In this document: one piece after another, positions 39,951-48,137 of the stretch
Layout: every line of letters begins with the position of its first letter
Numbering within the stretch: the first letter of the stretch is position 1
Assembly: GCA_945952225.1 (NCBI GenBank)
Contig: CAMFHP010000015.1
Span: forward strand, 1 to 64,000
Direction of reading: 5' to 3'
DNA: 64,000 bases
Source of the DNA: an uncultured Myxococcaceae bacterium
GTDB lineage: Bacteria > Myxococcota_A > Polyangia > Polyangiales > Ga0077539
The notes under the pieces: generated by a model
Told to the model about the DNA's origin: nothing
What the model saw: the letters and a program-made list of their open reading frames with translations, nothing else
The model's database searches: none
Program-made: the position numbers and the translations under genes

Positions 39951-41380
39951 GCGTCGCCTCCGAACACCTCGACGTCACCGAACACACACGCGGGCGAGGC
40001 GTGACCCACGCGGATGATCTGCGCGGGCTCTCCCTTGCCGCAGTAGGGCGTGCCGAGCACCTCGCGGGTGTCGGCGCTGCCCACGCGCTTGAGGCTGCGC
40101 CAGAAGCTCGCGGAGACGCCGCGGTAGTTGGGGTTGCGCACCACCGTGGTGAGCTGTCCGTTCTCGATGAGACGGCCGTACTCGCAGCCGAACTGAAACT
40201 TGTTCCGCGAGTCGTCGATGGACCACGAGCTGTTCGTCGCCATGAGCACGCCGCGCTCGATGGAGCGCACCATCTCTTCGAGCGACGCGTCGCCCGCTTC
40301 GAGGTTGAGGTTCGCCATGCGGTCGATGGGCGGGCGGTTCCAGTTGTCGGCGCGCGCGTTGGCCACGCCGGGCATGGCCGCGCGACGCTGCGAGAGCAGG
40401 CCGCCGAGGGGGCGTTCGAGGATGCCCTTGCGAATGAGGTGCTGCTTCTCCGCGGGGGTGCCGTCGTCGTCGAAGCGGTACGAGGCGAACTCCTCGGGCG
40501 TCGTCGGATCGAAGGTCACGTTGAGCAGGTCGGAGCCGTAGCGGTAGGTGCCGAACATGTCGGGCGTCACGAAGCTCGTGCCCGCGAAGTTGCGCTCGTC
40601 GCCGAGGATGCGATCGAGCTCCAGCGGGTGCCCGATGGACTCGTGGATCTGCAGGATCATCTGGTCGGGCAGGAGGAGCACATCCATGGTGCCCGTCGGG
40701 CACTCGGGGGCGCCGAGGAGCGCGAGGGCCTCGTCGGCCACGGTGCGTCCTGCGCCGAGGAAACCGAAGCGTTCGAGCACCTCGATGCCGCCCTGCTGAC
40801 AGATGCCGCGAAGGCCGCGGAGCGTGCGCGTCTGCGTGATGGCCCCGCGGTTCGCCGTCGCGTAGAGCGAGGGGAGCACGAAGCGGTAGCGCTGACGCAC
40901 GCGGCCGCCGTGCGAGGTGAAGAGCAGGTGCTCTGCGGTGCGCACCTCGACGCTCGCCTCCCAGTCGACGATGGACTCGTCGATCTTCGCCGCGGCGCTC
41001 TCGGCGCGCAGCAGGTCGAACCACGCGGCGCGGGCGAAGGGCGCATCGGCGCCGGGCGACTCGTACTCGCCCACGCTCGCGGGCATCGGCACCGCGCGGT
41101 AGTCGGTCACGCTGCGCGCCGCGGTGGCCTTCGCCCAGCGGGTGGCGCGGTCGAGGGCGTCTTGCAGCCCTTCGCGCGAGAGGTCGCTCGTGGCGGCGTA
41201 GCCCGCGCCGCCGTCGGCGTGCACGGTGACGGTGGCCCCGCGGTCGCGGGAGAGCGACGGCGGCTGTGCGACATCGCGGCGCACCGACAGCGACTCGGCG
41301 CGCTCGTCGACCACGCGCAACGACCAGAAGCTCCCGTCGCAGCGGAGCGATTCGAAGAGGCTCGTGAGGGGGTGGTTCAT
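39947..41380 (-). CDS. tldD: TldD-family zinc metalloprotease
   Basis: 477 aa. Catalytic metal motif HESIGH at 246-251 (HExxxH) in LQIHESIGHPLELDRILG, with LNLEAGDASLEEMVRSIERG, the Cys/Gly segment KFQFGCEYGRLIENGQL and a closing VLGTPYCGKGEPAQIIRVGHASP. Acts with TldE as an unfolded-peptide protease. The ATG at 41380 (MNHPLTSLFESLRCDG) is chosen; upstream residues look non-coding. RiPP relevance: the window also holds an MNIO locus at 54-56 kb, but a link would be speculation. Confidence 0.93.
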   Translation of the reverse strand: MNHPLTSLFESLRCDGSFWSLRVVDERAESLSVRRDVAQPPSLSRDRGATVTVHADGGAGYAATSDLSREGLQDALDRATRWAKATAARSVTDYRAVPMPASVGEYESPGADAPFARAAWFDLLRAESAAAKIDESIVDWEASVEVRTAEHLLFTSHGGRVRQRYRFVLPSLYATANRGAITQTRTLRGLRGICQQGGIEVLERFGFLGAGRTVADEALALLGAPECPTGTMDVLLLPDQMILQIHESIGHPLELDRILGDERNFAGTSFVTPDMFGTYRYGSDLLNVTFDPTTPEEFASYRFDDDGTPAEKQHLIRKGILERPLGGLLSQRRAAMPGVANARADNWNRPPIDRMANLNLEAGDASLEEMVRSIERGVLMATNSSWSIDDSRNKFQFGCEYGRLIENGQLTTVVRNPNYRGVSASFWRSLKRVGSADTREVLGTPYCGKGEPAQIIRVGHASPACVFGDVEVFGGDA

Positions 41381-41454
41381 CGGACTCCGTTCGACCGTGC
41401 GCGGAGGCACGGATGCGCGCCCGTACATAGGCGATCCGCGCGGGTGCGTGTGCG

Positions 41455-43257
41455 TCAAAATCCCGCCGCGAGACGGCGCCATTCGACGAAGCCCGCGGCG
41501 CGCCCCGACTCGCGGCACGCGAGCGATGGGGGCCCGAGGTGCCAGAGCGTGTCGTCGAGGTCGTGGGGCGCGTCGTACACGCGGAGCGCGCTCGCGGTGA
41601 TCGGTGCGGGGAGCGCGAGGTTGAAGCGCTCGCGGTCACCGAGGGACACGGCGATCACGCCCTCGCGCACGGTGAGGGCGAGGTCGGTCCACTGCGAGAG
41701 GTCGGTGCGGGTGGGGCCGCGGAGGGTGTCGACGGGCATTCCCTCGGGGCGCGTGACGCGGAGGCGCGCGACCATGCGATCGCCGAGGAGCGCGAGGTCG
41801 AAGGTCGAGCGCAGCGTGGGGTCGGCGTGTGTGAACTCCACCGAGAGACCGCGCGGCACACACGGTTCGGCGATGCGGAACGAGCCGCGCACGGTGAGAC
41901 TCGCGCCGTCGTCGTCGCGGTAGAGGTTCGCCGCGCCGTAGCCCGTGGAGAGCGCGGTGTCGCCGAAGGGTCCGTCGCTGAACCACCCGCGGGAGACGAG
42001 GTTCCACCGGGTGAAGGGCGCGTCGAGGTCGCCGTCGAACACACGCGCTCGCACGGCGCGAACGGGGAGCAGCGCGCGCACGCCCGACGCGAGGTGCTGG
42101 TAGCGGAGATCGAAGCGTCCCGACGGGTGCGCGGTGAGTCCGACGAGGTGCACGGCGGCGCGTCCGTCGACGGAGAGCGAGGCCTGCGCGTAGTCGGGGA
42201 TCGTCGCGCGCACGGCGGCCTCGTCGTCGCGCACGGTGACCAGCTCGGTGCGCGCGGTGGTGGCGAGGTCTTCGGAGATCGCGCGCCACGAAGGTCCGGT
42301 GCCGCAGGGGCCACCGTGGTGACCGGGCGGACAGGGCATGGGCTGCGCAGCGACGGGCTCCTCGCCGACGCGCGTGCGGCGGGTGCCGACGCGTCGCACG
42401 AGGGCGAAGGATCCATCGGGCGCCGCGGCGACGGCGAGCACCTCGCACACGCGGAACGACACCTCGCACGTGCGCTGTCGACACGCGCGGGCCTCGGCGA
42501 GCGCGGGGTCGTCGCTTCGATCGGGACACAGCGCGGCGCGGGTCCAATGGTCGTCGCGGAGCGTGTGGAGCCACGCGCGTCCCTCGGCGTCGGTGACGAT
42601 CCATGGAGCGCCGCGTCCATCGAGTCCGCCGAAGTGCACACGGTCGGCCCAGGTGAGGTCGCGCGCGTCGGGGTGCTGGAGTCGATCGTCGGCGAGGGTC
42701 CACACGGCATCGCCGTTGCGCCACGCGGTGCGCTCCGACGAGATGAATCCCGCGAAGGGACGCACCGACGGCTCACGCGCATCGGGTGCCGGTGCGAAGC
42801 CCTCGGGGGTGTACACGGCGGCCTCGTCGCGGCGCGCGTAGCGGACGAAGCGCACCTCGCCGCCGACCACTTCGAACACGGTCTGCGGCGCGGCGGAGGC
42901 CCACCAGAGATCGCCCTCATCGCGGAGGTAGCGCATCACGTCGCGCGTGTTGCGCTGCGGGTACACGAGCACGTGCGCGCGGTCGTGGCCGTCGACCTGC
43001 ACCGCGGGTCGATCGAGCGACACCCGATCGCGGAGGAGCACCTCGTCGCGGTCGGCGCGCAGCGGAGCGAGGTCCGTGCGCCAGGTGAGCGTGCGGTCGT
43101 CGGGCAGGCGCGGCGGCGGTCGGGGCGTCGGTGCAGGGGGCGGCGCGCGAAGCACGGGCGGCGGCGGTGGCGGTGGTGGCAGACGACGGGGCGCGCTCGT
43201 GCACGCGGCGAGCGGAAGGGCCAGCGCGAGGGCGAGCGCGGAGCGGGGAGTGCGCAT
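41455..43257 (-). CDS. Large lipoprotein of unknown function
   Basis: 600 aa. Signal peptide MRTPRSALALALALPLAAC (lipobox LPLAAC) followed by a Pro-rich spacer (PPPPPPPVLRAPPPAPTPRP). The remainder has many short beta strands with Trp and Asp, e.g. VQVDGHDRAHVLVYPQRN, GDAVWTLADDRLQHP and LVGLTAHPSGRFDLRYQH, and a final ~150 residues (FDLALLGDRMVARLRVTR, LSQWTDLALTVREGVIAVSL) that resemble a laminin-G/concanavalin-like jelly roll. Surface or periplasmic; no catalytic motif was seen. Divergent from the ferritin-like gene (45 bp gap). Confidence 0.75.
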   Translation of the reverse strand: MRTPRSALALALALPLAACTSAPRRLPPPPPPPPVLRAPPPAPTPRPPPRLPDDRTLTWRTDLAPLRADRDEVLLRDRVSLDRPAVQVDGHDRAHVLVYPQRNTRDVMRYLRDEGDLWWASAAPQTVFEVVGGEVRFVRYARRDEAAVYTPEGFAPAPDAREPSVRPFAGFISSERTAWRNGDAVWTLADDRLQHPDARDLTWADRVHFGGLDGRGAPWIVTDAEGRAWLHTLRDDHWTRAALCPDRSDDPALAEARACRQRTCEVSFRVCEVLAVAAAPDGSFALVRRVGTRRTRVGEEPVAAQPMPCPPGHHGGPCGTGPSWRAISEDLATTARTELVTVRDDEAAVRATIPDYAQASLSVDGRAAVHLVGLTAHPSGRFDLRYQHLASGVRALLPVRAVRARVFDGDLDAPFTRWNLVSRGWFSDGPFGDTALSTGYGAANLYRDDDGASLTVRGSFRIAEPCVPRGLSVEFTHADPTLRSTFDLALLGDRMVARLRVTRPEGMPVDTLRGPTRTDLSQWTDLALTVREGVIAVSLGDRERFNLALPAPITASALRVYDAPHDLDDTLWHLGPPSLACRESGRAAGFVEWRRLAAGF

Positions 43258-43302
43258 CGGGCGCGCGACGATCGCACACGCGGGGCGGCGCGCGGTTGCG
43301 GT

Positions 43303-44037
43303 ATGAACGGTCGGGTGAAGCAGCTCCCCGAGGCGCACGAGGTGGTGCGCGCGCAGTGGCTCTCGCGCGTCGAGGCCGAGTACCGGAGCGCGGTGCTCAC
43401 GCAGACGCTCACGCTGTGGATGATGCAGGCGGGACTCTCGCCCGATCTGCTCCACGAGGGATTGCGCATCGCCGACGACGAGCTCGTGCACGCCGACCTG
43501 AGCATGGCCGTGTACCGCGCCGCGGGCGGTGCCGACGTGCCGAAGCTCGCGCGCGAATCGCTCGTGCATGCCACCCCCGACGCGGCCTCGTTGGAGCGCG
43601 CCATCGTGGCGGTGACCGTCGACAGCTTCTGCCTCGGAGAGACCGTCGCGGTGCCGCTGTTCAAGAACCTCCGCGAGGGCTGCACCGTGCCCGTGGCGCG
43701 GCGCGCGCTCGACCGCATCCTCCGCGATGAGGTGCGCCACCGCGCGTTCGGGTGGACCACGCTCGCGTACCTCTTCGAGGGACCCCACGGCGATGCGCTG
43801 CGGGCCTTCGTGGGGCGCGAGCTCGCGGGGTGGTTCCGTCGCATCCGTCGGTCGTACGCGCCCGCCTTCGCCGAGGACGCGCGCGAGGTCGACGCGGTGT
43901 CGTGCGCGTGGGGACTCATGGCGCCCGCGCGCTACGCCGCGGTGGTGGCGCGCACGTGGGAGCGCGACTGGCGTCCGCGCTTCGCGAAGGTGGGCCTCGA
44001 CGCATCGGGCGCGTGGGCCGAGAGCGCGTCGGGGTGA
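43303..44037 (+). CDS. Ferritin-like diiron protein
   Basis: 244 aa, helical. Two ExxH motifs (DDELVHAD, Glu60/His63; DEVRHRAFG, Glu143/His146), with other Glu residues at 24 or 27 and 113 (CLGETVA), match the 2xExxH ligand set of the ferritin-like superfamily, which binds a carboxylate-bridged diiron centre in a four-helix bundle. The family includes oxygenases, oxidases and the DUF455 group; substrate unknown. ATG at 43303 overlaps no gene; no obvious SD. Followed by a porin gene after 93 bp. Confidence 0.82.
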   Translation: MNGRVKQLPEAHEVVRAQWLSRVEAEYRSAVLTQTLTLWMMQAGLSPDLLHEGLRIADDELVHADLSMAVYRAAGGADVPKLARESLVHATPDAASLERAIVAVTVDSFCLGETVAVPLFKNLREGCTVPVARRALDRILRDEVRHRAFGWTTLAYLFEGPHGDALRAFVGRELAGWFRRIRRSYAPAFAEDAREVDAVSCAWGLMAPARYAAVVARTWERDWRPRFAKVGLDASGAWAESASG

Positions 44038-44130
44038 TTGCGACGACGGTGTGAACTCGCGGTGCCTTCGGGTGTTGCGAAGGTTCGCGAACGAATCCGT
44101 GGCGGATCTGCCATCCACGGCGAACCCGCC

Positions 44131-45378
44131 ATGACGTCACGCAATCGCCTTCGCATCGCCACGGTGCTCTGCATCGCCTCCGCCACGATGGCCGCTCCGC
44201 GCGCGCAGGCCCAGACCGCCGACACCGCCGCCACGCGCCCCGTCGATGCGCCCGCGCCGCCGCCCGCCGCGCCCGCGACGCCCGCGCTCGGAACGGTCAC
44301 CGCAGAGTTCGGCCGCGGCGCCACGATCCGCAGCGCCGACGAGCGCTTCACGCTGAACATCCGCGCGCGCTTTCAGCCGCGCTTCACGCTCTCGGAGCAG
44401 CCCGCGGCGCCGCAGATGGAGTTCCAGGTGCGGCGCATGCGCGTGGTGTTCTCGGGCAACTTCTTCGGCCCGACGCTCACGTACAACCTCCACCTCGGCT
44501 TCGCGAACCTCGACAACGAGGCCGACCTCCGCATCCCGCTGCGCGATGCCTTCTTCAACTGGACGGGCGTGCGCGACCTCAACGTGCGCGTGGGGCAGAT
44601 GAAGGTGCCCTTCGGGCGCCAGCGTGTGGTGTCGTCGGCGTCGCTCCAGATGGTCGACCGCGCGCTCGCCGTGGCGGAGTTCAACCTCGATCGCGACGTG
44701 GGCGTGATGCTCTCGTCGCGCGACCTCTTCGGCCTGGGCAACCGGCTCCAGTATCAGCTCGGGATCTACGGCGGTGACGGGCGCAACCGCACGTCGGACA
44801 CGTACGGTCTTCTCTACGCGGCCCGCGTGCAGGTGACGCCCCTCGGCGAGTACGACGACAACGTCGAGGCCGACGTGCAGCGCCTCGCCCGTCCGCGCCT
44901 CGCCCTCGGCTTCGCAGCGGCGTGGAACCAGCACACGCGCCGCGCGCGCAGCACCTTCAGCGACGTGCTCACGTCGAGCTTCGACTACGCGCACCTCAAC
45001 GCCGACGTGCAGTTCAAATGGCGCGGGCTCTCGCTCCAGGCCGAGTGGCTCTACCGCCGCGCGAGCGAAGACTCGCACGTGGTCGGCATGAACGGCGCGA
45101 CGCCCGTGACCGAGTGGTCGCGCTCGGGGAGCGGCTACTACGTGCAGGCGGGATGGCTCTTCACCGAGCACGCCGAGGTCTCCGCGCGCTGGGGTGCGGT
45201 CACGGCCTTCGGCGGAACGTCACCGGCGCTCCACGACCAGCAGGAGCTCGGCGGGTGCTTCACGTGGTACTTCCAGCGCCACGATTTCAAGCTCCAGGCG
45301 GACTACTTCTACCTCGCGACGGACACGTTCTCGAACGGCCGTCACCAGGCCCGCCTCCAGGCGCAGGTGTCGTTCTAG
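44131..45378 (+). CDS. OprO/OprP-like phosphate-selective porin
   Basis: 415 aa. Signal peptide MTSRNRLRIATVLCIASATMAAPRAQAQ, an Ala/Pro spacer, then a long beta-barrel pattern: FTLNIRARFQPRFTLSE, FQVRRMRVVFSGNFFGPTLTY, VGQMKVPFGRQRVVSS, GLSLQAEWLYRRASED, GYYVQAGWLF, and a last strand ending in QVSF with a C-terminal Phe. RVGQMKVPFG and the surrounding Arg-rich strands are typical of the Porin_O_P family. Whether it really carries phosphate or pyrophosphate is not shown by the sequence. ATG at 44131 chosen for the signal peptide. Confidence 0.88.
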   Translation: MTSRNRLRIATVLCIASATMAAPRAQAQTADTAATRPVDAPAPPPAAPATPALGTVTAEFGRGATIRSADERFTLNIRARFQPRFTLSEQPAAPQMEFQVRRMRVVFSGNFFGPTLTYNLHLGFANLDNEADLRIPLRDAFFNWTGVRDLNVRVGQMKVPFGRQRVVSSASLQMVDRALAVAEFNLDRDVGVMLSSRDLFGLGNRLQYQLGIYGGDGRNRTSDTYGLLYAARVQVTPLGEYDDNVEADVQRLARPRLALGFAAAWNQHTRRARSTFSDVLTSSFDYAHLNADVQFKWRGLSLQAEWLYRRASEDSHVVGMNGATPVTEWSRSGSGYYVQAGWLFTEHAEVSARWGAVTAFGGTSPALHDQQELGGCFTWYFQRHDFKLQADYFYLATDTFSNGRHQARLQAQVSF

Positions 45379-45400
45379 CCGTGCGTCTCGCGCGGCCCCC

Positions 45401-45886
45401 TCACGCGAGGAGCTTCGCGAGCGCGCCGCTCTCCGCGAGCTTCGCCTTCACCTTCGCGGGAATGGGAAAGATGTCTCCGTCGCCCTCCATCACCACGGCG
45501 CCGTCACCGTCGGTGGCGCCGCAGGTGTAGGTCGCGAAGCGGTCGGTCTTCGCGGCGATCTCGACCCACACCGTGTACGTGTGCCCGATGCGAATGGGGC
45601 CCTTGAAATGGGCCTGCTGACGGCCCCAGAGCGCGCCGAGTCCCGGCAGGTCGACGCCGAGGAGCTGGCTCACCTTGCCCTGAAGAATCGTGCCGTGGCC
45701 GATGCACTCCTTGAAGAGCGTGGTGGCCGCGTAGTCGGGGTCGAAGTGCAGCGGGTTGTAGTCGCCCGACACCTCGCCGAAGAGGTCGATGTCGCGGCGC
45801 GTGAGGGTGAACGTGAGGCTCGCGCGCTGCCCGATCTGGAGCTCGTTCAGCGTGTAGCAGGCCCGGGGCTTGGGACGGTCGCTCAT
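45401..45886 (-). CDS. MaoC-like (R)-enoyl-CoA hydratase
   Basis: 161 aa hot-dog-fold protein. Hydratase-2 motif: EVSGDYNPLHFDPDYA with the Asp/His pair (Asp42, His47) and the following CIGHGTILQGKVSQLLG; later RIGHTYTVWVEIAAKTDRFAT is a usual family strand. Probably hydrates trans-2-enoyl-CoA to (R)-3-hydroxyacyl-CoA (PhaJ type), linking beta-oxidation and polyester or lipid synthesis. Start at ATG 45886 (MSDRPKPRACYTLNELQ); the frame extends upstream into filler. Confidence 0.88.
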   Translation of the reverse strand: MSDRPKPRACYTLNELQIGQRASLTFTLTRRDIDLFGEVSGDYNPLHFDPDYAATTLFKECIGHGTILQGKVSQLLGVDLPGLGALWGRQQAHFKGPIRIGHTYTVWVEIAAKTDRFATYTCGATDGDGAVVMEGDGDIFPIPAKVKAKLAESGALAKLLA

Positions 45887-45953
45887 GGTGCGCGCATACC
45901 GCGCCGCGCGACGGCGACGCAATCGCGTGCGCGGTGCGCGAAGATCGAGGGGC

Positions 45954-47453
45954 TCAGTGCGCGGGGGTCGCGTCGGCGGCGTCGGGGTAGAGCGGCGCCG
46001 CGGCGTCGACGAGGGGCGTTCCCGCGTCGGGGCTGTACACGGGCGCGACGGCGCCTGCGAGGGGCGCGACGGGCGAGCGGAGCCCGAGCGCGCGGAGGCC
46101 CTGGTGCGCGTGGTCGAGGGAGAGGAAGAGCACACGGCCCGCCTCGCCCGGCGCGTGGAAGCCCGACGAGTTCTCGGCCTCGATGAAGTCGAGGAGGAAC
46201 TGCGCGCGCATCTGCTCGCGGCGGGCGTCGTCGAGCTGCGCGTCGGTGGCCCCTGCGGTGCGCGCGGCGTTGATCCCACGAATGAGCTCGACGACCACGT
46301 CCATCGCGCGGTCGCGCATGGCGTGGGTGCGGTCTTGAATGGCCTCGGCGCGGCTGCGGAGCTCGTCTTCGCCCACGCGGTGACAGGTCTGGCACGCGTT
46401 GGCGATGTTGAGCAGCGGGCTCCGCACGTGGTGGTCGGTGATCTTGAGCCCGCCCTCGCGCTGGTAGGGCATGTGGCAGTCGGCGCACGACACGCCGGCC
46501 CGCGCGTGGATGCCCTGGTTGTAGAGCTCGAACTCGGGGTGCTGGGCCTTCAACACCCGCGCGCCCGACTCGCGGTGCGTCCAGTCGCGGTGCCCGTCGC
46601 GCTCGTAGTAGGCGAGGATCTCGTCGGCGCGGAGCCCGTTGGCCCACGGGAACGTGAGCCGCTTGTCGGCGCCGCGGAAGTAGTACTCCACGTGGCACTG
46701 ACCGCAGACGTAGGAGCGCATCTCCTGGTGCGTGGCGTCGCGGTTCACGTCGAAGTCGGGCCGTCCCCGCGTGGCCATGTACGCGCGAATGCCCTCCATG
46801 AACGCGGGGCGCGTCACACGCAGCGCCATGCTCGCGGGCTCGTGGCAGTCGATGCACGCGACCGGGTGCTGCACCTGCCGACGGGCCTCGGCGTAGGGCA
46901 TGTGGTTGAGCGCTTCGAAGCCCGCGGTGATGTTCCCGTGACCGAGGCGACGGTAGGTCGTCCACGTCGAGGCGTGACAGTGGATGCACGTGCCCGGCTG
47001 ACGCACGACGACCTGGCGCTCGGTGCTCTCCTGGTCCGCGAGCATGTACGCGTGGCCGCGCTCCTCGCGAAAATCGACGGCGAACGCATAGCCCGCCCAG
47101 AGCGTGCGGAGGTTCGGATCTGCGTCGAGGCGCGACTGCGACGTCACCGTGCGACCGTCGCGCGCCGAGGGCGCGTGGGGCACGGCCTCGCTGCCGCCCC
47201 AGCGCGTGCGCTGCATGTCCACGGTGCGCCGATAGTGGTCGTACTGGAGCGGGAAGTTGCGCCCCCACACGGCCGGATCGTCGATGTCTTCGTTGAGTTC
47301 GACGACGCGGTAGAAGGGGTTGCGCGCCTCGACCTTTCGCTCGAACACGTTGATGAGAAGGCCCGCGGCGGCGGCCGTTCCGAGGGCGGTAACCAGCGCG
47401 ACGGCGGCGAGGCGGCGCGTCGACGAGGGAGTGTTGGTGGCGGGGTCGGTCAT
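45954..47453 (-). CDS. nrfA: Ammonia-forming cytochrome c nitrite reductase NrfA
   Basis: 499 aa, exported by an N-terminal helix (LAAVALVTALGTAAAAGLLI, 15-34). Five haem motifs are present: CIHCH (156), CIDCH (200), CGQCH (250), CADCH (323) and CQTCH (354), so the first (active-site) haem is CxxCH rather than the CxxCK of E. coli. Other active-site marks: Arg132 in ERGHAYML, Tyr257/258 with calcium-site Glu256 in CHVEYYF, and His316 in NQGIHARAGVSCADCHMP. Reduces nitrite to ammonium in six electron steps in the periplasm. Encoded 19 bp after nrfH. The ~80-residue C-terminal tail is an acidic low-complexity extension. Confidence 0.96.
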   Translation of the reverse strand: MTDPATNTPSSTRRLAAVALVTALGTAAAAGLLINVFERKVEARNPFYRVVELNEDIDDPAVWGRNFPLQYDHYRRTVDMQRTRWGGSEAVPHAPSARDGRTVTSQSRLDADPNLRTLWAGYAFAVDFREERGHAYMLADQESTERQVVVRQPGTCIHCHASTWTTYRRLGHGNITAGFEALNHMPYAEARRQVQHPVACIDCHEPASMALRVTRPAFMEGIRAYMATRGRPDFDVNRDATHQEMRSYVCGQCHVEYYFRGADKRLTFPWANGLRADEILAYYERDGHRDWTHRESGARVLKAQHPEFELYNQGIHARAGVSCADCHMPYQREGGLKITDHHVRSPLLNIANACQTCHRVGEDELRSRAEAIQDRTHAMRDRAMDVVVELIRGINAARTAGATDAQLDDARREQMRAQFLLDFIEAENSSGFHAPGEAGRVLFLSLDHAHQGLRALGLRSPVAPLAGAVAPVYSPDAGTPLVDAAAPLYPDAADATPAH

Positions 47454-47472
47454 AGCGTCGCTCTTCGTCCGG

Positions 47473-47967
47473 TCAGTGCAGGTGTCCGACGTTCACGTGG
47501 CAGCGCACGCACGACACCGCGGCGTCTCGGCGCGCGACGGCGCCCTGCGCGTGCGTCTCGATCGCGCCCACGATGGCGGCGTGGCAGTGGCGGCACGCGC
47601 GCTCGGTCACCTCGTGGTTCAGCGCGGTGGTGCGAATGGGTTCGTGAAAGCGCCCCGTCGAGAACGCCCACGAGTGGTTGAACCCGTTGATGGCCTTCAC
47701 CGCGAGCTTCGGGAGCAGCGCGTGCGGCGCATGACAGTCGTTGCACGTGGCGACCGCGTGGTGGCTCCCGCGCTGCCATCCCTCGAACTGCTCCCGCATC
47801 ACGTGACAGTTGGCGCAGGCCGCGGGGTCGTTCGTGAGGTAGGCGCCGCCCTTCGCATACGTGAAGGTGAACCCCGCGAGGCCCGCGAAGGCCCCGAGGC
47901 CCACGGTCGCGACGAGGGCGAGGCGGGCGCGGAGCAGGGCGCGAATCGTGGGGGCGGCGGTTCCCAT
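47473..47967 (-). CDS. nrfH: Cytochrome c nitrite reductase small subunit NrfH
   Basis: 164 aa quinol-oxidising tetrahaem cytochrome of the NapC/NirT family. One membrane helix (RLALVATVGLGAFAGLAGFTF, about 15-35), then four CxxCH motifs: CANCH, CNDCH, CRHCH and CVRCH, which is the expected number. HVMREQFEGWQRGSHH follows haem 1 as in other NrfH proteins. It passes electrons from the quinone pool to NrfA; the two genes are in order nrfH-nrfA on the minus strand. ATG at 47967. Confidence 0.95.
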   Translation of the reverse strand: MGTAAPTIRALLRARLALVATVGLGAFAGLAGFTFTYAKGGAYLTNDPAACANCHVMREQFEGWQRGSHHAVATCNDCHAPHALLPKLAVKAINGFNHSWAFSTGRFHEPIRTTALNHEVTERACRHCHAAIVGAIETHAQGAVARRDAAVSCVRCHVNVGHLH

Positions 47968-48073
47968 GGCGAGCGGGTGCCATCTAGGCGCAGGTGCCCG
48001 CCGCTGCCGATGACGGATGTCATGGCGTCTCGCCTCGCGACGACTACCGCAACGCGCGCGGTGATTTCAGCGT

Positions 48074-48092
48074 CGCCGATGGGCGATCGGCG
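48074..48092. promoter_or_regulatory. Inverted repeat in the nrfH/metalloprotease divergent gap
   Basis: CGCCGAT, 5-nt centre gggcg, ATCGGCG: 7-bp arms without mismatch in the 170-bp gap between two divergent starts. It could be a regulator site or stem-loop. It does not match an FNR box (TTGAT-n4-ATCAA). Confidence 0.35.
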
Positions 48093-48137
48093 CGACCATC
48101 ACACCCTCCCCCGCACCGTCACTCCGAGGACCGCGCC

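Noticed and set aside
38625-41380. TldD/TldE as protease of the MNIO peptide system
   Set aside because: They lie 13 kb away and are housekeeping in many bacteria. RiPP processing by TldDE is known elsewhere, but nothing in the sequence links them here.
47968-48137. FNR/NsrR site before nrfH
   Set aside because: I looked for TTGAT-n4-ATCAA and AT-rich dyads; only a GC-rich 7-bp repeat is present, so no known nitrite or oxygen regulator can be assigned.
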